Of a stretch of DNA of 64,000 nt, positions 17,416-25,506 are shown piece by piece. The notes under the pieces were generated by a model. It saw only the letters and a program-made list of their open reading frames with translations. It was not told the DNA's origin and did not search any database. Both the position numbers and the translations under genes were made by a program. The DNA is taken from the NCBI RefSeq assembly GCF_037201915.1, contig NZ_CP147505.1, forward strand, positions 248,001-312,000. The letters run 5' to 3'. The DNA comes from Haloplanus sp. CK5-1 (GTDB lineage: Archaea; Halobacteriota; Halobacteria; Halobacteriales; Haloferacaceae). Position 1 is the stretch's first letter, and each line of letters starts with the position of its first letter.

Positions 17416-17620
17416 GTGTGGGGTGTCTACAGCGGAGGACCATACGCTTTCGTGCCGCGGCGGGGGACGTACGCCCGATCCGGGTGGGGTGGGGGTGTCG
17501 TCGCCCGCGCTACCGAGTGGACGACGCCGGATCTCCGGATCACCGCCGATGACGGCGAGGGTCGAGCCACCGCGACTTCGAAATCGGGAAATAGGCCGCG
17601 AGTAAAGCGAGCACCGACAG

Positions 17621-17902
17621 ATGCGCGAGCGTCCGCCCGGCCCGGCCGCGGCCGACGGCTTCTTCGATCGGTTCGTCCACCCGTGGCTGGCGCGGGCGGC
17701 GGCGCTCGGGATCGGCCTCTGGGCGGTCGCGTTCGTTCTGGCGACGGGCGGCCTCGCCGCCAGGCGCCTCCTCGCCGGTCGGATCGCGGTGCAACTGTTC
17801 TTCTACTCCGGCGTGCTCGGGACGCTCGGGATCCTGATTCTGGGCGTCTGCACTGTCGTCCTCGCCGGGTTCTTCCTCCGTCGAGAACTCGGAGGCGGGT
17901 AG
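17621..17902 (+). CDS. Small two-TM membrane protein of the cytochrome bc region
   Basis: This 93-aa protein starts MRERPPGPAAADGFF. Two long hydrophobic helices lie at about 22-48 and 58-85, with an Arg-rich connecting loop. It converges on the 58-aa gene following cytochrome b. Comparable small DUF membrane proteins are common beside haloarchaeal bc complexes, but I cannot name this family with confidence. Confidence 0.65.
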   Translation: MRERPPGPAAADGFFDRFVHPWLARAAALGIGLWAVAFVLATGGLAARRLLAGRIAVQLFFYSGVLGTLGILILGVCTVVLAGFFLRRELGGG

Positions 17903-17911
17903 TCGACGGCG

Positions 17912-18088
17912 TCAGTCGGCGGGGTCGAGAAAGATCGTGCTGGCGCCGATCGCGAGGGCGGCGACGCCGGCGAGCAGCGACCACTCGCCGAGGGAGCCCT
18001 CTAGCGCGACCGCGAGCAGGACGAGTCCGAAAACCTTGCTCAGACGGTCGAGCCAGCGGAAGCGCCGCGGCGAGAGCGGGATCCGCAT
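17912..18088 (-). CDS. 58-aa membrane protein at the end of the cytochrome bc operon
   Basis: Translation gives 58 residues beginning MRIPLSPRRFRWLDRLSK and ending IFLDPAD, followed by TGA. A basic N-terminus precedes two hydrophobic stretches (about 20-30 and 36-53). The ATG is directly adjacent to the cytochrome b stop codon at 18089, so it is translationally coupled as the last gene of the operon. It could be a small subunit or assembly factor of the bc complex, which is inference from position. Confidence 0.65.
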   Translation of the reverse strand: MRIPLSPRRFRWLDRLSKVFGLVLLAVALEGSLGEWSLLAGVAALAIGASTIFLDPAD

Positions 18089-19555
18089 CTAGCCGGCGAG
18101 CCGGCGCTTGCGTCGCTTGAGCAGGGCGTACACGATCAGCGTATAGAGGACCGGAACGCCGACCGTCATCGCGACCAAGTAGGGGTACAGCACGCTCGAG
18201 GGGATTCCGAGGACCTCCGAGACAGTGCTTCGCATCCCGTCGATGGAGAGGACGATGGTGAGCATGATCGCGCCGACACCGAGTGCGGTCTGGGCCGGGC
18301 GGTCGAGGGGATCGGCGGTGAAGTGCTGTGGTTCGTCGGTGTTGTCGATCAGCGGCCAGAGGATCATGACCCCGATGATAACCATCGGGACGAGGATGCC
18401 GCCGATGAACTCCCCCCACCCGCCGAGGGAGACGGTCGTGCCACCCAGCGACAGTTGCGACGGAACCATGCGCAGCGAGCCGAACACCCACATGAAGAAC
18501 CAGTCGGGGCTGGGATCGGAGGGGGCTTCGAGGCCGATGGCGGCGATGCGCTGGACGGGGAAGAAGGCGGCGAGGAAGGAGATCGTCGAGGCCGTCAACA
18601 AGAGGACGATCGTCGAGAGCAGGAACTGCTGGGGGAAGAGGGGCGATCCGACGACGAAGGAGTCGTCGGCGGCGTCGGGCGTGCGCTCGCCGTCCCGGGA
18701 ACTGGGCGCGTGTTCGGTGTGTTTCTGGCGCATCAGGATCATCATGTGGAGGCCGATGATCCCCGCCAGCAGCGCCGGAAAGAGGAAGACGTGCAGGAAG
18801 TACATCTGGGGGATCACTTGTGCGGCCTGCCCCGGGAAGGCCCCGCCGAACGCGAGCGACTGGAGCCACTCGCCGACGAAGGGCACCTCGCCGGTCATGT
18901 TGAACCCGATGGTCGTCGCCGCCTTACTGAACCCGTCGAGCGGGAGCGCGTAGCCGAAAAAGCCCTCCGAGAGCGCGATGAGGAGGAGGGTGCTCCCGAC
19001 GAACCAGTTGGGCTCGTGGGGGTTGCGGTAGGCACCGCTGAAGAACACGCGGAACATGTGCAGCGCGATGGCAGCGATGAAGATGTACGCCGCCCAGTGG
19101 TGTGCCATCCGCATGAACATGCCAAAGGGCGTGTCGTAGGTGATCGACAGGACGCTCGCGAACGCCCCCGGCACCTCCTGACCCGACCACTCCGCGGCGT
19201 TACCCTCGTAGGTCACGTCCGCGGCCATCGGTTCGTACATCAGCCCGAGGAAGGAACCGGTCAACACCAGGAAGATAAAGGAGAAGAGGGCGATCTCGCC
19301 GAGGAGAAAGGAGCCGTACTTGTCTTCGGGAAACGCCTTCCCGAGGACGTCGTGGTTCAGTTCGAGACGGTCGTCGAGCCAGGTGAACAGGCGGTTGTTC
19401 GGGTACTTCCGGCGGGTCTCGATCTCCCTCCCGTGAACCGGTTCGCCGCCGGTCGCCCTGTCGTAGCCGGCACCGTCCGAACGGGGTGACGGCGTGGACT
19501 CGTTCGCCTCGTCGTCGGTCGTCGTGTCGTCCGCGTTGTCGCCTGTCATTGTCAT
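18089..19555 (-). CDS. Cytochrome b (b6/IV fused) of the bc-type complex
   Basis: This 488-aa protein has a hydrophilic acidic N-terminal extension of about 45 residues followed by about eight helices. Haem b ligands are visible as paired histidines in two helices (AHHWAAYIF with ALHMFRVFF, and YFLHVFL with GLHMMI). The quinol-oxidation loop reads PDWFF, the counterpart of PEWY. It oxidises quinol in the membrane and passes electrons to the Rieske protein. The ATG overlaps the Rieske stop (ATGA at 19552-19555). Confidence 0.92.
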   Translation of the reverse strand: MTMTGDNADDTTTDDEANESTPSPRSDGAGYDRATGGEPVHGREIETRRKYPNNRLFTWLDDRLELNHDVLGKAFPEDKYGSFLLGEIALFSFIFLVLTGSFLGLMYEPMAADVTYEGNAAEWSGQEVPGAFASVLSITYDTPFGMFMRMAHHWAAYIFIAAIALHMFRVFFSGAYRNPHEPNWFVGSTLLLIALSEGFFGYALPLDGFSKAATTIGFNMTGEVPFVGEWLQSLAFGGAFPGQAAQVIPQMYFLHVFLFPALLAGIIGLHMMILMRQKHTEHAPSSRDGERTPDAADDSFVVGSPLFPQQFLLSTIVLLLTASTISFLAAFFPVQRIAAIGLEAPSDPSPDWFFMWVFGSLRMVPSQLSLGGTTVSLGGWGEFIGGILVPMVIIGVMILWPLIDNTDEPQHFTADPLDRPAQTALGVGAIMLTIVLSIDGMRSTVSEVLGIPSSVLYPYLVAMTVGVPVLYTLIVYALLKRRKRRLAG

Positions 19556-20172
19556 TCGGGACCGACCGGGCCCTCGAACGGGCCGGTCGCCAGGAGCAGT
19601 TGTCCGTCCTCGTCGTCAGTGACGCCGATGGGAAGCTGTGGGAGTGGGCTCGATGCCGGTCCGCCGGTCACTTCCGCGCCCTGCAGCGGGTCGAACGCCG
19701 AGCCGTGACACTGACAGTAGAGCTGAGTCCCCTCGGTCCCGTTGACGGCACACCCCAGGTGGGTGCACACCTTCGAGTAGGCGGCGTAGCCGTCGACGGT
19801 GCCGTCGAGGTTCGTCGGCTCCCGATAGCTATCCTGGGGGAACCGGACGAGCAGGACCGCCGCGCGGTCCTCGGTGATCGCACCGCCGCCCTCCTCCTCG
19901 GGGTAGACGGTCAGCGGCTCCAGTTCCTCGTTTTGTGGGATGGCGTCCGAGGCCGTGAGGGGGTTGCCGTCGGCGTCGACCAGTCGGATCCCCTCGACGA
20001 ACAGCGGGTCCGGTTCCTCGATCTTTCCCGACTCGCTCAGGCCGGCGAGCGCGGAGACGCTGAAGGCGCTGACGGCACCGACGCCGCCGACCGCGGCGAG
20101 CACCTTCGCGACTCGGCGGCGCTCGATCTCTATCTCGTCGTGTGGGTCGTCGGGTGTCGTGTCGGTCGGCAT
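19552..20172 (-). CDS. Rieske 2Fe-2S protein of the bc-type complex
   Basis: This 206-aa protein has an N-terminal ERRRVAKVL twin-arginine-like sequence and one hydrophobic helix (about 22-46) that anchors it to the membrane. The 2Fe-2S cluster motifs are CTHLGC and CQCHGS, complete with the two Cys and two His ligands. It transfers electrons from quinol at cytochrome b to a periplasm-side acceptor. With no cytochrome c1/f gene nearby, the halocyanin at 21 kb is the likely acceptor. It is cotranscribed with cytochrome b. Confidence 0.93.
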   Translation of the reverse strand: MPTDTTPDDPHDEIEIERRRVAKVLAAVGGVGAVSAFSVSALAGLSESGKIEEPDPLFVEGIRLVDADGNPLTASDAIPQNEELEPLTVYPEEEGGGAITEDRAAVLLVRFPQDSYREPTNLDGTVDGYAAYSKVCTHLGCAVNGTEGTQLYCQCHGSAFDPLQGAEVTGGPASSPLPQLPIGVTDDEDGQLLLATGPFEGPVGPE

Positions 20173-20787
20173 TCAGTGGTCCCTCCGTTCGGCGACGGTG
20201 ATCGAGGGGACGAAGAAGGCGGCGTACACCAGGACGGTGGCGGCCAGCGAGAGGAACAGCATGCCGACGTAGAAGCCGATGAACTGGTTGCGCGCCTGTC
20301 CCACCGTCTCGAGGCCCACCAGCACGGCGAAGACGACGGTGCTCCAAGAGAGCCCGGCGAGCGCGAGCAGGCCCGTCCGGTTTGCGGGGGCTGGCCAGTA
20401 GTCGACGATCCAGCGCGTGTCCGTCTGCAGGTACGGAGGAACGGTCACGACCGGCGTTCCGCCGTCGGCCTCGACGTCGGACTCGGCGACGGAGTCGCGG
20501 ACGTGACTGAGTCGGTCGAGAAACCGCGTCGCGCCGACCATGGCGGCCACGGTGCCGAGCAGCGCGACCCACGTGATCACGCCGGACTGGTTCGGACCCA
20601 CCTCCACGGGCGTCGGCAGGAACTTCCCGGTCGGGTCGATCTCCGCTCCCGGATCGACGGGGACGGGGTCCGCGCCGACGCCGAGGCCGATCCCACTGCC
20701 CGGGGTGCCGCTCGTGAGCGCGACGTACCACATCGGGAGGAGTACCGAGGCGATCAACAGGACGATGAGCGCCGTCTCTCGTCTCAT
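20173..20787 (-). CDS. Membrane protein heading the cytochrome bc operon
   Basis: This 204-aa protein has four hydrophobic helices, at about residues 4-24, 68-90, 139-161 and 168-192. The stretch between the first two is Pro/Gly/Asp-rich. Its stop abuts the Rieske ATG with no spacing, which indicates tight coupling. Haloarchaeal bc loci often carry such unnamed membrane proteins as probable accessory subunits. No haem or Cys motif is present. Confidence 0.75.
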   Translation of the reverse strand: MRRETALIVLLIASVLLPMWYVALTSGTPGSGIGLGVGADPVPVDPGAEIDPTGKFLPTPVEVGPNQSGVITWVALLGTVAAMVGATRFLDRLSHVRDSVAESDVEADGGTPVVTVPPYLQTDTRWIVDYWPAPANRTGLLALAGLSWSTVVFAVLVGLETVGQARNQFIGFYVGMLFLSLAATVLVYAAFFVPSITVAERRDH

Positions 20788-20942
20788 CCACGATCACCGG
20801 CGACGAGCCGATGAACGACCTGGAACGTGCTGTGTACTCTGTGACTCATGTGTAGCGAGGGATTAGCGTGCTCCGACCGACACGGGGACGCGGGAGGCCG
20901 GGCGGAGTCGCCTCCGTCGGTGTGGGCCGGAACATTACCTAT

Positions 20943-21065
20943 CCCGAGATATTCGGGGTTGGGTTTATGCGTCTTCCGTTCGCGTCCAACCAGGCCGGGA
21001 CCACCAACCGATTCCGACAGACCTACTACCGGGACCCCGAAAGGTTCGGGCGAATTCGGCCCGAA
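20943..21065. promoter_or_regulatory. Halocyanin leader with three CCGA/TCGG inverted repeats
   Basis: Inverted repeats CCCGA-GATAT-TCGGG (20943-20957), CCCGAA-AGG-TTCGGG (21036-21050) and TTCGG-C-CCGAA (21055-21065) occur in the short space before the halocyanin ATG at 21066. The last touches the start codon. A TATA-like TTTATG lies at about 20964-20969. The recurring core suggests operators or an RNA structure controlling halocyanin translation. Confidence 0.45.
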
Positions 21066-21782
21066 ATGAACCGACGAACCTACCTCCGACGGCTCGGGGC
21101 CGGTGGTCTCACGGCGACCGCCCTCTCGGCTCCGGTGGCCGCCACGACTCACGAGAACGGGACCAGCACCGGCAACGGGGGCGCGGCGAACGAGACCGTC
21201 TCGAGCTCCGGCGGGAGCGGCGACGGCGAGACCCACGAGGTCGATATGGTGACCGAGGGCGGGGGCTTCTACTTCGACCCCGTCGGGCTGCACGTCCAGC
21301 CCGGCGACACCGTCAGGTTCGTCAACGCCAGCGGGTCCCACAGCGCGACCAGCTACTCGACGGACAACGACGCGGCGGAGACCCAACGCATCCCCGATGG
21401 CGCGTCGGGGTTCGACAGCGGCACCCTCGAAGCGGAGGGTGCGACCTACAGTTACACCTTCGAGGTCGAGGGGACCTACGACTACTACTGCGCGCCCCAC
21501 AAGACCGTCGGCATGGTCGGCCGCATCGTCTGTGGCGAACCGGGCGGCCCGGCGACCGAGGGATCGATCCCCGACGCGCCCGGTAGCGGCGTGATGCCCT
21601 CGAGTGGGGACATCGTCGACGAATCGAGTATCGGCTACCCCTACGTCCCCGGCTCCGGACTACAGCCGCTCCCCTGGCAGTTCTGGGCCGGCGCCAGCGT
21701 GTTCGGCCTCGTCCACGTCTACCTCTTCTCGAAGTACGACCGCGAGTCCGGGCGCTACAGCGCCGAGAACGCCGACGAGTAG
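21066..21782 (+). CDS. Halocyanin (blue copper electron carrier) with C-terminal membrane anchor
   Basis: This 238-aa protein starts MNRRTYLRRLGAGG, a Tat signal. The cupredoxin domain (about 60-155) provides the type 1 copper ligands: His in ASGSHSATS, then Cys, His and Met in YYCAPHKTVGM. A linker follows, then a C-terminal hydrophobic helix (WQFWAGASVFGLVHVYLF) ending in charged residues, so it is anchored at its C-terminus. It probably accepts electrons from the divergently encoded Rieske/cytochrome b complex and passes them to a terminal oxidase. Confidence 0.92.
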   Translation: MNRRTYLRRLGAGGLTATALSAPVAATTHENGTSTGNGGAANETVSSSGGSGDGETHEVDMVTEGGGFYFDPVGLHVQPGDTVRFVNASGSHSATSYSTDNDAAETQRIPDGASGFDSGTLEAEGATYSYTFEVEGTYDYYCAPHKTVGMVGRIVCGEPGGPATEGSIPDAPGSGVMPSSGDIVDESSIGYPYVPGSGLQPLPWQFWAGASVFGLVHVYLFSKYDRESGRYSAENADE

Positions 21783-21972
21783 GTGAGTGGGAGAGTCCCC
21801 CCGTGCCGCCAGCGCCAACCACGGGAGTTCGGGGACGACGACGTCGAACGAACCGGAGGGCCAGCACAGACCTGTCGGCTGTCAAACCGGTTCGCCAGTC
21901 CCGAACCGGAATCCGCGACCGAGTGGCTCCGGCCGGTCGCCTTTGCGTAGAAACACGACCGAGCCGGGCACC

Positions 21973-21996
21973 GTAGTGTTACCATTCGTACACTAC
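21973..21996. promoter_or_regulatory. Inverted repeat upstream of the tubL1 promoter
   Basis: GTAGTGT and ACACTAC form perfect 7-bp arms separated by 10 bp, about 14 bp upstream of the AT-rich TATA element of the tubulin-like gene. Position suits an activator or repressor site. Nothing identical is visible upstream of tubL2. Confidence 0.4.
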
Positions 21997-22009
21997 TAAT
22001 GTCACCTCC

Positions 22010-22019
22010 ATAAATTTAA
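22010..22019 (+). promoter_or_regulatory. TATA element of tubL1
   Basis: ATAAATTTAA lies about 33 bp upstream of the ATG at 22048. The predicted leader is about 7 nt, too short for a normal Shine-Dalgarno sequence. It supports the start at 22048 rather than the in-frame GTG at 22024. Confidence 0.5.
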
Positions 22020-22047
22020 TTGCGTGGGTCCATCCTGTGTTGGTACA

Positions 22048-25000
22048 ATGTCACGGTATCGGACGCCGGATCATCTGGTCTGTTTGGGGGAGGGAGGAAC
22101 CGAGGTGGGGAAGACGTTCATGCGACAGCGGTGGATCCTGGAGGAGGTCCTCCGGGACGACCCGCGGGACGAGGCACCCGACGAGGACGCCCGTCCGCTC
22201 TACGCGTACTTCATCGACTCCGACAAGTCGACGCTCTCGACCGACATCGAGGACGAAATCGAGGAGACCGTCGACTCCATCGAGGAGGAGTACGGCCTCC
22301 AGAATGCTCCCGACGTCGAGGGGAGCGTCATCAACGTCGTCGAGGGGCCGCACAAAAAACACCTCCAGTCGGAACGGGTGACCGCACGGACGGACATCAG
22401 CGAGCTGGCACTCGACCAGAACATCAAGGCCTGGTGGTTACAACAGGGAGGGGACAGCGACGTGCTCGACCCCCTCTCCGGGCTCGAACGCGGCGGCGTC
22501 GACAGGATGCGGGGACTCACGAAGGCGATCTACCGGATCAGCCAGTGGAAGGGCGACCCGCTCAGTGAGGTCGAACAGAGCGTCAGGAACGACACCCACG
22601 ACGAACCCCACGTCGCCATCGTCGTCGGTCTCGGCGGTGGCACGGGGTCGGGGCTGTTTCTCGACCTCGCACACCGGATCAAGCAGGCCGGGGCGACCGT
22701 CACGCTGTTCGGCGTCCTCCCGAACCCGAGCGGTGGCGACGACAACAGCGTCCGTGCCAACGCCTACGCCGCGCTCTCCGAACTCGAATACCTCGCCCTC
22801 TCGGGGCTCAACCTCTTCGAGGCGCGCGTCCTCCTCCCATACGACCCCGCAATCAGAGACGACACCTTCGACAAGGCCGCCGTCTACACCATCAACGCCT
22901 TCTACAACGTGTCCGGCGACCAGACGAACACGTACAGCCAAGTCGACGAGACGGACGATACCGACGGACCGCCGGATTACGCCCCGTTCACCATCGGCAC
23001 CACCAGATACCTCCACTACCTGAAAGAGGACATCGAGCAGACCAAGGACAACTTCGAGGGCTTCACCGACGACAAGAAGGCCGCCCTCGACGCCGAGGAG
23101 TCGCTCTACGACGAACTGAGGTCGTACCTCGAGGAGAACCACGGCGACGAGGTGGTCAAGCAACTGCGCACGACCGACGATAGCTCGACGATGCGGCTAC
23201 CGAGCGGGGAGGCCCTCGACCTGTGGAACCGGCTGGACGAACTCAAGGACCTCCTCGACGAGTCCCTGATGAAGGAACTCGAGTTCAAGTCGGCGTCGGA
23301 GCTATCGGAGGCGTTCGAGGACATCAAATCGGTCTCGGAGGACGAGGCCGAGTGGGAGGACGACAGCGACAGGGAGGCGGCGGTCGCGCGGGACTTCGTC
23401 GGCCGACTGGCGGACAACATCGGCACCCCCGCCGAGTACCAACAGGACGGGGAGTGGGCGGCCGACGAGCGGGACTTCGTCGAACTGGTCGTCAGGGAGG
23501 TGGAACTGGTGGCCCGCCGGGCGGGCATCATCAAGGCGAGGGAAGCCATCGACGACGAGGACGACATCGACGACGTCAGCGTCGCCGCCACCGACAGCGA
23601 CCCGGTCGACGACGTCACCACCGACATCGACACCGCCATCGCCGAGGATAACCAAGGCTACGCCGTCAACGTCGACGGCTTGATCGACGATCTAGACGAT
23701 GAAAAAAGCGATCTGACGACCGAAATCGACGCCCTCGAAGCCATCACCGAGGCGGGGCGTGACGCGGTCGGCGAACTCGCCGAGGAGTGGGAGACGGAGG
23801 CGGAGGATGCGGTCGAGCAGTACTACTCGCTGTTCAGCACGAAATCCGAGATAGAGGACCTCCTCAGCGAGTTGGAAACCAAAATAGACCGGGAGACCAA
23901 CCTCGAGGACGCAAACAACCCCGAAAACATCATCATCAACGGGACGGGGTTCGACGACTACGGGACGCTCACCAACTTGCTGGACGACGCCGACTGTGAC
24001 GACGTCGACGAGGAGATGATCGAAGGTGCGGTCAAGGACGTCAAGCGGGCGAAGCAGAAACGGCTCAAAGCAGAGGAATACCGCGGTAGCATCAAGGAGG
24101 CGGTGCTGTCGTTCGCGGGATACGGGAGGATCGGTGGCCTACAAAGCGACTACGAGGGGCTGCGCACCACGGAACTCCCGGGCGAACTCATCCGCCTGTC
24201 GAAGTGGAACGAGGAGTTCGAGGCGAGCGTTCAGGGGCAGTACTTCCAGGAGCGGACCAACAGTCTCGACGACCGGGAGGACGACCAGTTCGACGACATC
24301 AAGGACGCAGCCGAGTCGGTACTCGCCGACGCGAAGGCGAAGGGCGCAACCCCCTCGGAGTTCTTGGACGACGACCTGGACGACGACGTCCGTGACCGGG
24401 CGACCTCCATCCTCGACGACTTCGACTTCGACGACGTCGGCGCGGACCCGAGTTCGGTCAGCGGCAATTTGGACTCGGAGGCCGAGAACGCGGACACCGG
24501 CGAGGCGCTGGTCGGTGCGCTACGGGACGGCGCGGTCAGTGACCTCCTGCGGTCCGTTCTGGTGACGACGTTCCAGCGGCGCAAAGAGGAGAGGGAAGGG
24601 GAGCTAGAGACGCTCGAATCGACGATCGACGCCTACGAGACGCTCTCGAATATCGTCTCGGATCTGGGAGGGACGTTCCACTCGAACGCGACCGACGTCG
24701 ACAGCGTCGACTCGATCGTGACCTTCGAGGAGGGCGGCACCGAAGGACCGTTCAAGGTCGATACAGAGCCGTACTCGCGGGGGCAACTCTCGGGGACGGA
24801 CGACCTGAGCGACGCCCCCCTCTGGACGGGCGACGAGCGAGCGGCGATCGTGGAGTCCCTGACCGACATCCTCCCACAGGTCGAGAGCGAGCACCTCCCC
24901 ATCAACAAGGCGGACATCCGCGACGGCGACACCGAACGGGTGGAGTACGAGGGCCACCGCATCGGCTCGGCGTTCATGAGCCCGCTGTTCGACGGGTACG

Positions 25001-25506
25001 TCGACGGTCAGGAAGCCGCGATCCCGGAGGTCAAAGAGGAGATCGTCGACAACCGTCGGTTCACCGAGGAGGGCTACCACAACATCGTGGGTCGGGGCGC
25101 GTTCGCGGATTCGTTCGACTTCGCGATGTCGACGTTCCTGCGTGGCGTGTTCCTCGACAACCTCCGCATCTTCACGACCGAGTGTCGCGACGCGTACACC
25201 TCGACGACGGACGTCGAGGGCGGCGACGACCGCCACAACCCCCAAGACGAGGTGCCGGGCATCGTCAAGCGCCACTCCTACGGGCTGGATGGCCTCACCT
25301 ACCTCGACGACGACTTCCTCCCCGACGAGTCCGACGGCGGGTTCTGTTACCGGCGGGACGTCCTGAACTTCAACCGCAACGGCACGGAGGTCCTACTCAA
25401 CCAGACCCACGAGGAGGTGGTGGCGACGCTCCTCGAGGACTACCACGAGGTCGTCGGCTACCCATCGACCATCGAGTTCCTCGACGAAGAGGACCTGCCA
25501 CGGTAA
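22048..25506 (+). CDS. Large tubulin-superfamily protein TubL1 (Tubulin_2-like)
   Basis: This 1152-aa protein starts MSRYRTPDHLVCLGEGGTE. The tubulin/FtsZ signature GGGTGSG is at residues 196-202, preceded by a strand (HVAIVVGL) and followed by a strand with FGVLPNPSG, as expected for the nucleotide-binding T4/T5 region. The T1-like loop LGEGGTEVGKTF also fits a Walker A pattern. Beyond about 450 residues come long Asp/Glu-rich helical segments with probable coiled coils, then a conserved C-terminal block (about 960-1130). It probably binds GTP and polymerises or scaffolds in the cytoplasm. The stop is immediately followed by the next ATG, so it is coupled to a membrane GTPase-like protein. 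A paralogue is at 45720-49058. Confidence 0.85.
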   Translation: MSRYRTPDHLVCLGEGGTEVGKTFMRQRWILEEVLRDDPRDEAPDEDARPLYAYFIDSDKSTLSTDIEDEIEETVDSIEEEYGLQNAPDVEGSVINVVEGPHKKHLQSERVTARTDISELALDQNIKAWWLQQGGDSDVLDPLSGLERGGVDRMRGLTKAIYRISQWKGDPLSEVEQSVRNDTHDEPHVAIVVGLGGGTGSGLFLDLAHRIKQAGATVTLFGVLPNPSGGDDNSVRANAYAALSELEYLALSGLNLFEARVLLPYDPAIRDDTFDKAAVYTINAFYNVSGDQTNTYSQVDETDDTDGPPDYAPFTIGTTRYLHYLKEDIEQTKDNFEGFTDDKKAALDAEESLYDELRSYLEENHGDEVVKQLRTTDDSSTMRLPSGEALDLWNRLDELKDLLDESLMKELEFKSASELSEAFEDIKSVSEDEAEWEDDSDREAAVARDFVGRLADNIGTPAEYQQDGEWAADERDFVELVVREVELVARRAGIIKAREAIDDEDDIDDVSVAATDSDPVDDVTTDIDTAIAEDNQGYAVNVDGLIDDLDDEKSDLTTEIDALEAITEAGRDAVGELAEEWETEAEDAVEQYYSLFSTKSEIEDLLSELETKIDRETNLEDANNPENIIINGTGFDDYGTLTNLLDDADCDDVDEEMIEGAVKDVKRAKQKRLKAEEYRGSIKEAVLSFAGYGRIGGLQSDYEGLRTTELPGELIRLSKWNEEFEASVQGQYFQERTNSLDDREDDQFDDIKDAAESVLADAKAKGATPSEFLDDDLDDDVRDRATSILDDFDFDDVGADPSSVSGNLDSEAENADTGEALVGALRDGAVSDLLRSVLVTTFQRRKEEREGELETLESTIDAYETLSNIVSDLGGTFHSNATDVDSVDSIVTFEEGGTEGPFKVDTEPYSRGQLSGTDDLSDAPLWTGDERAAIVESLTDILPQVESEHLPINKADIRDGDTERVEYEGHRIGSAFMSPLFDGYVDGQEAAIPEVKEEIVDNRRFTEEGYHNIVGRGAFADSFDFAMSTFLRGVFLDNLRIFTTECRDAYTSTTDVEGGDDRHNPQDEVPGIVKRHSYGLDGLTYLDDDFLPDESDGGFCYRRDVLNFNRNGTEVLLNQTHEEVVATLLEDYHEVVGYPSTIEFLDEEDLPR

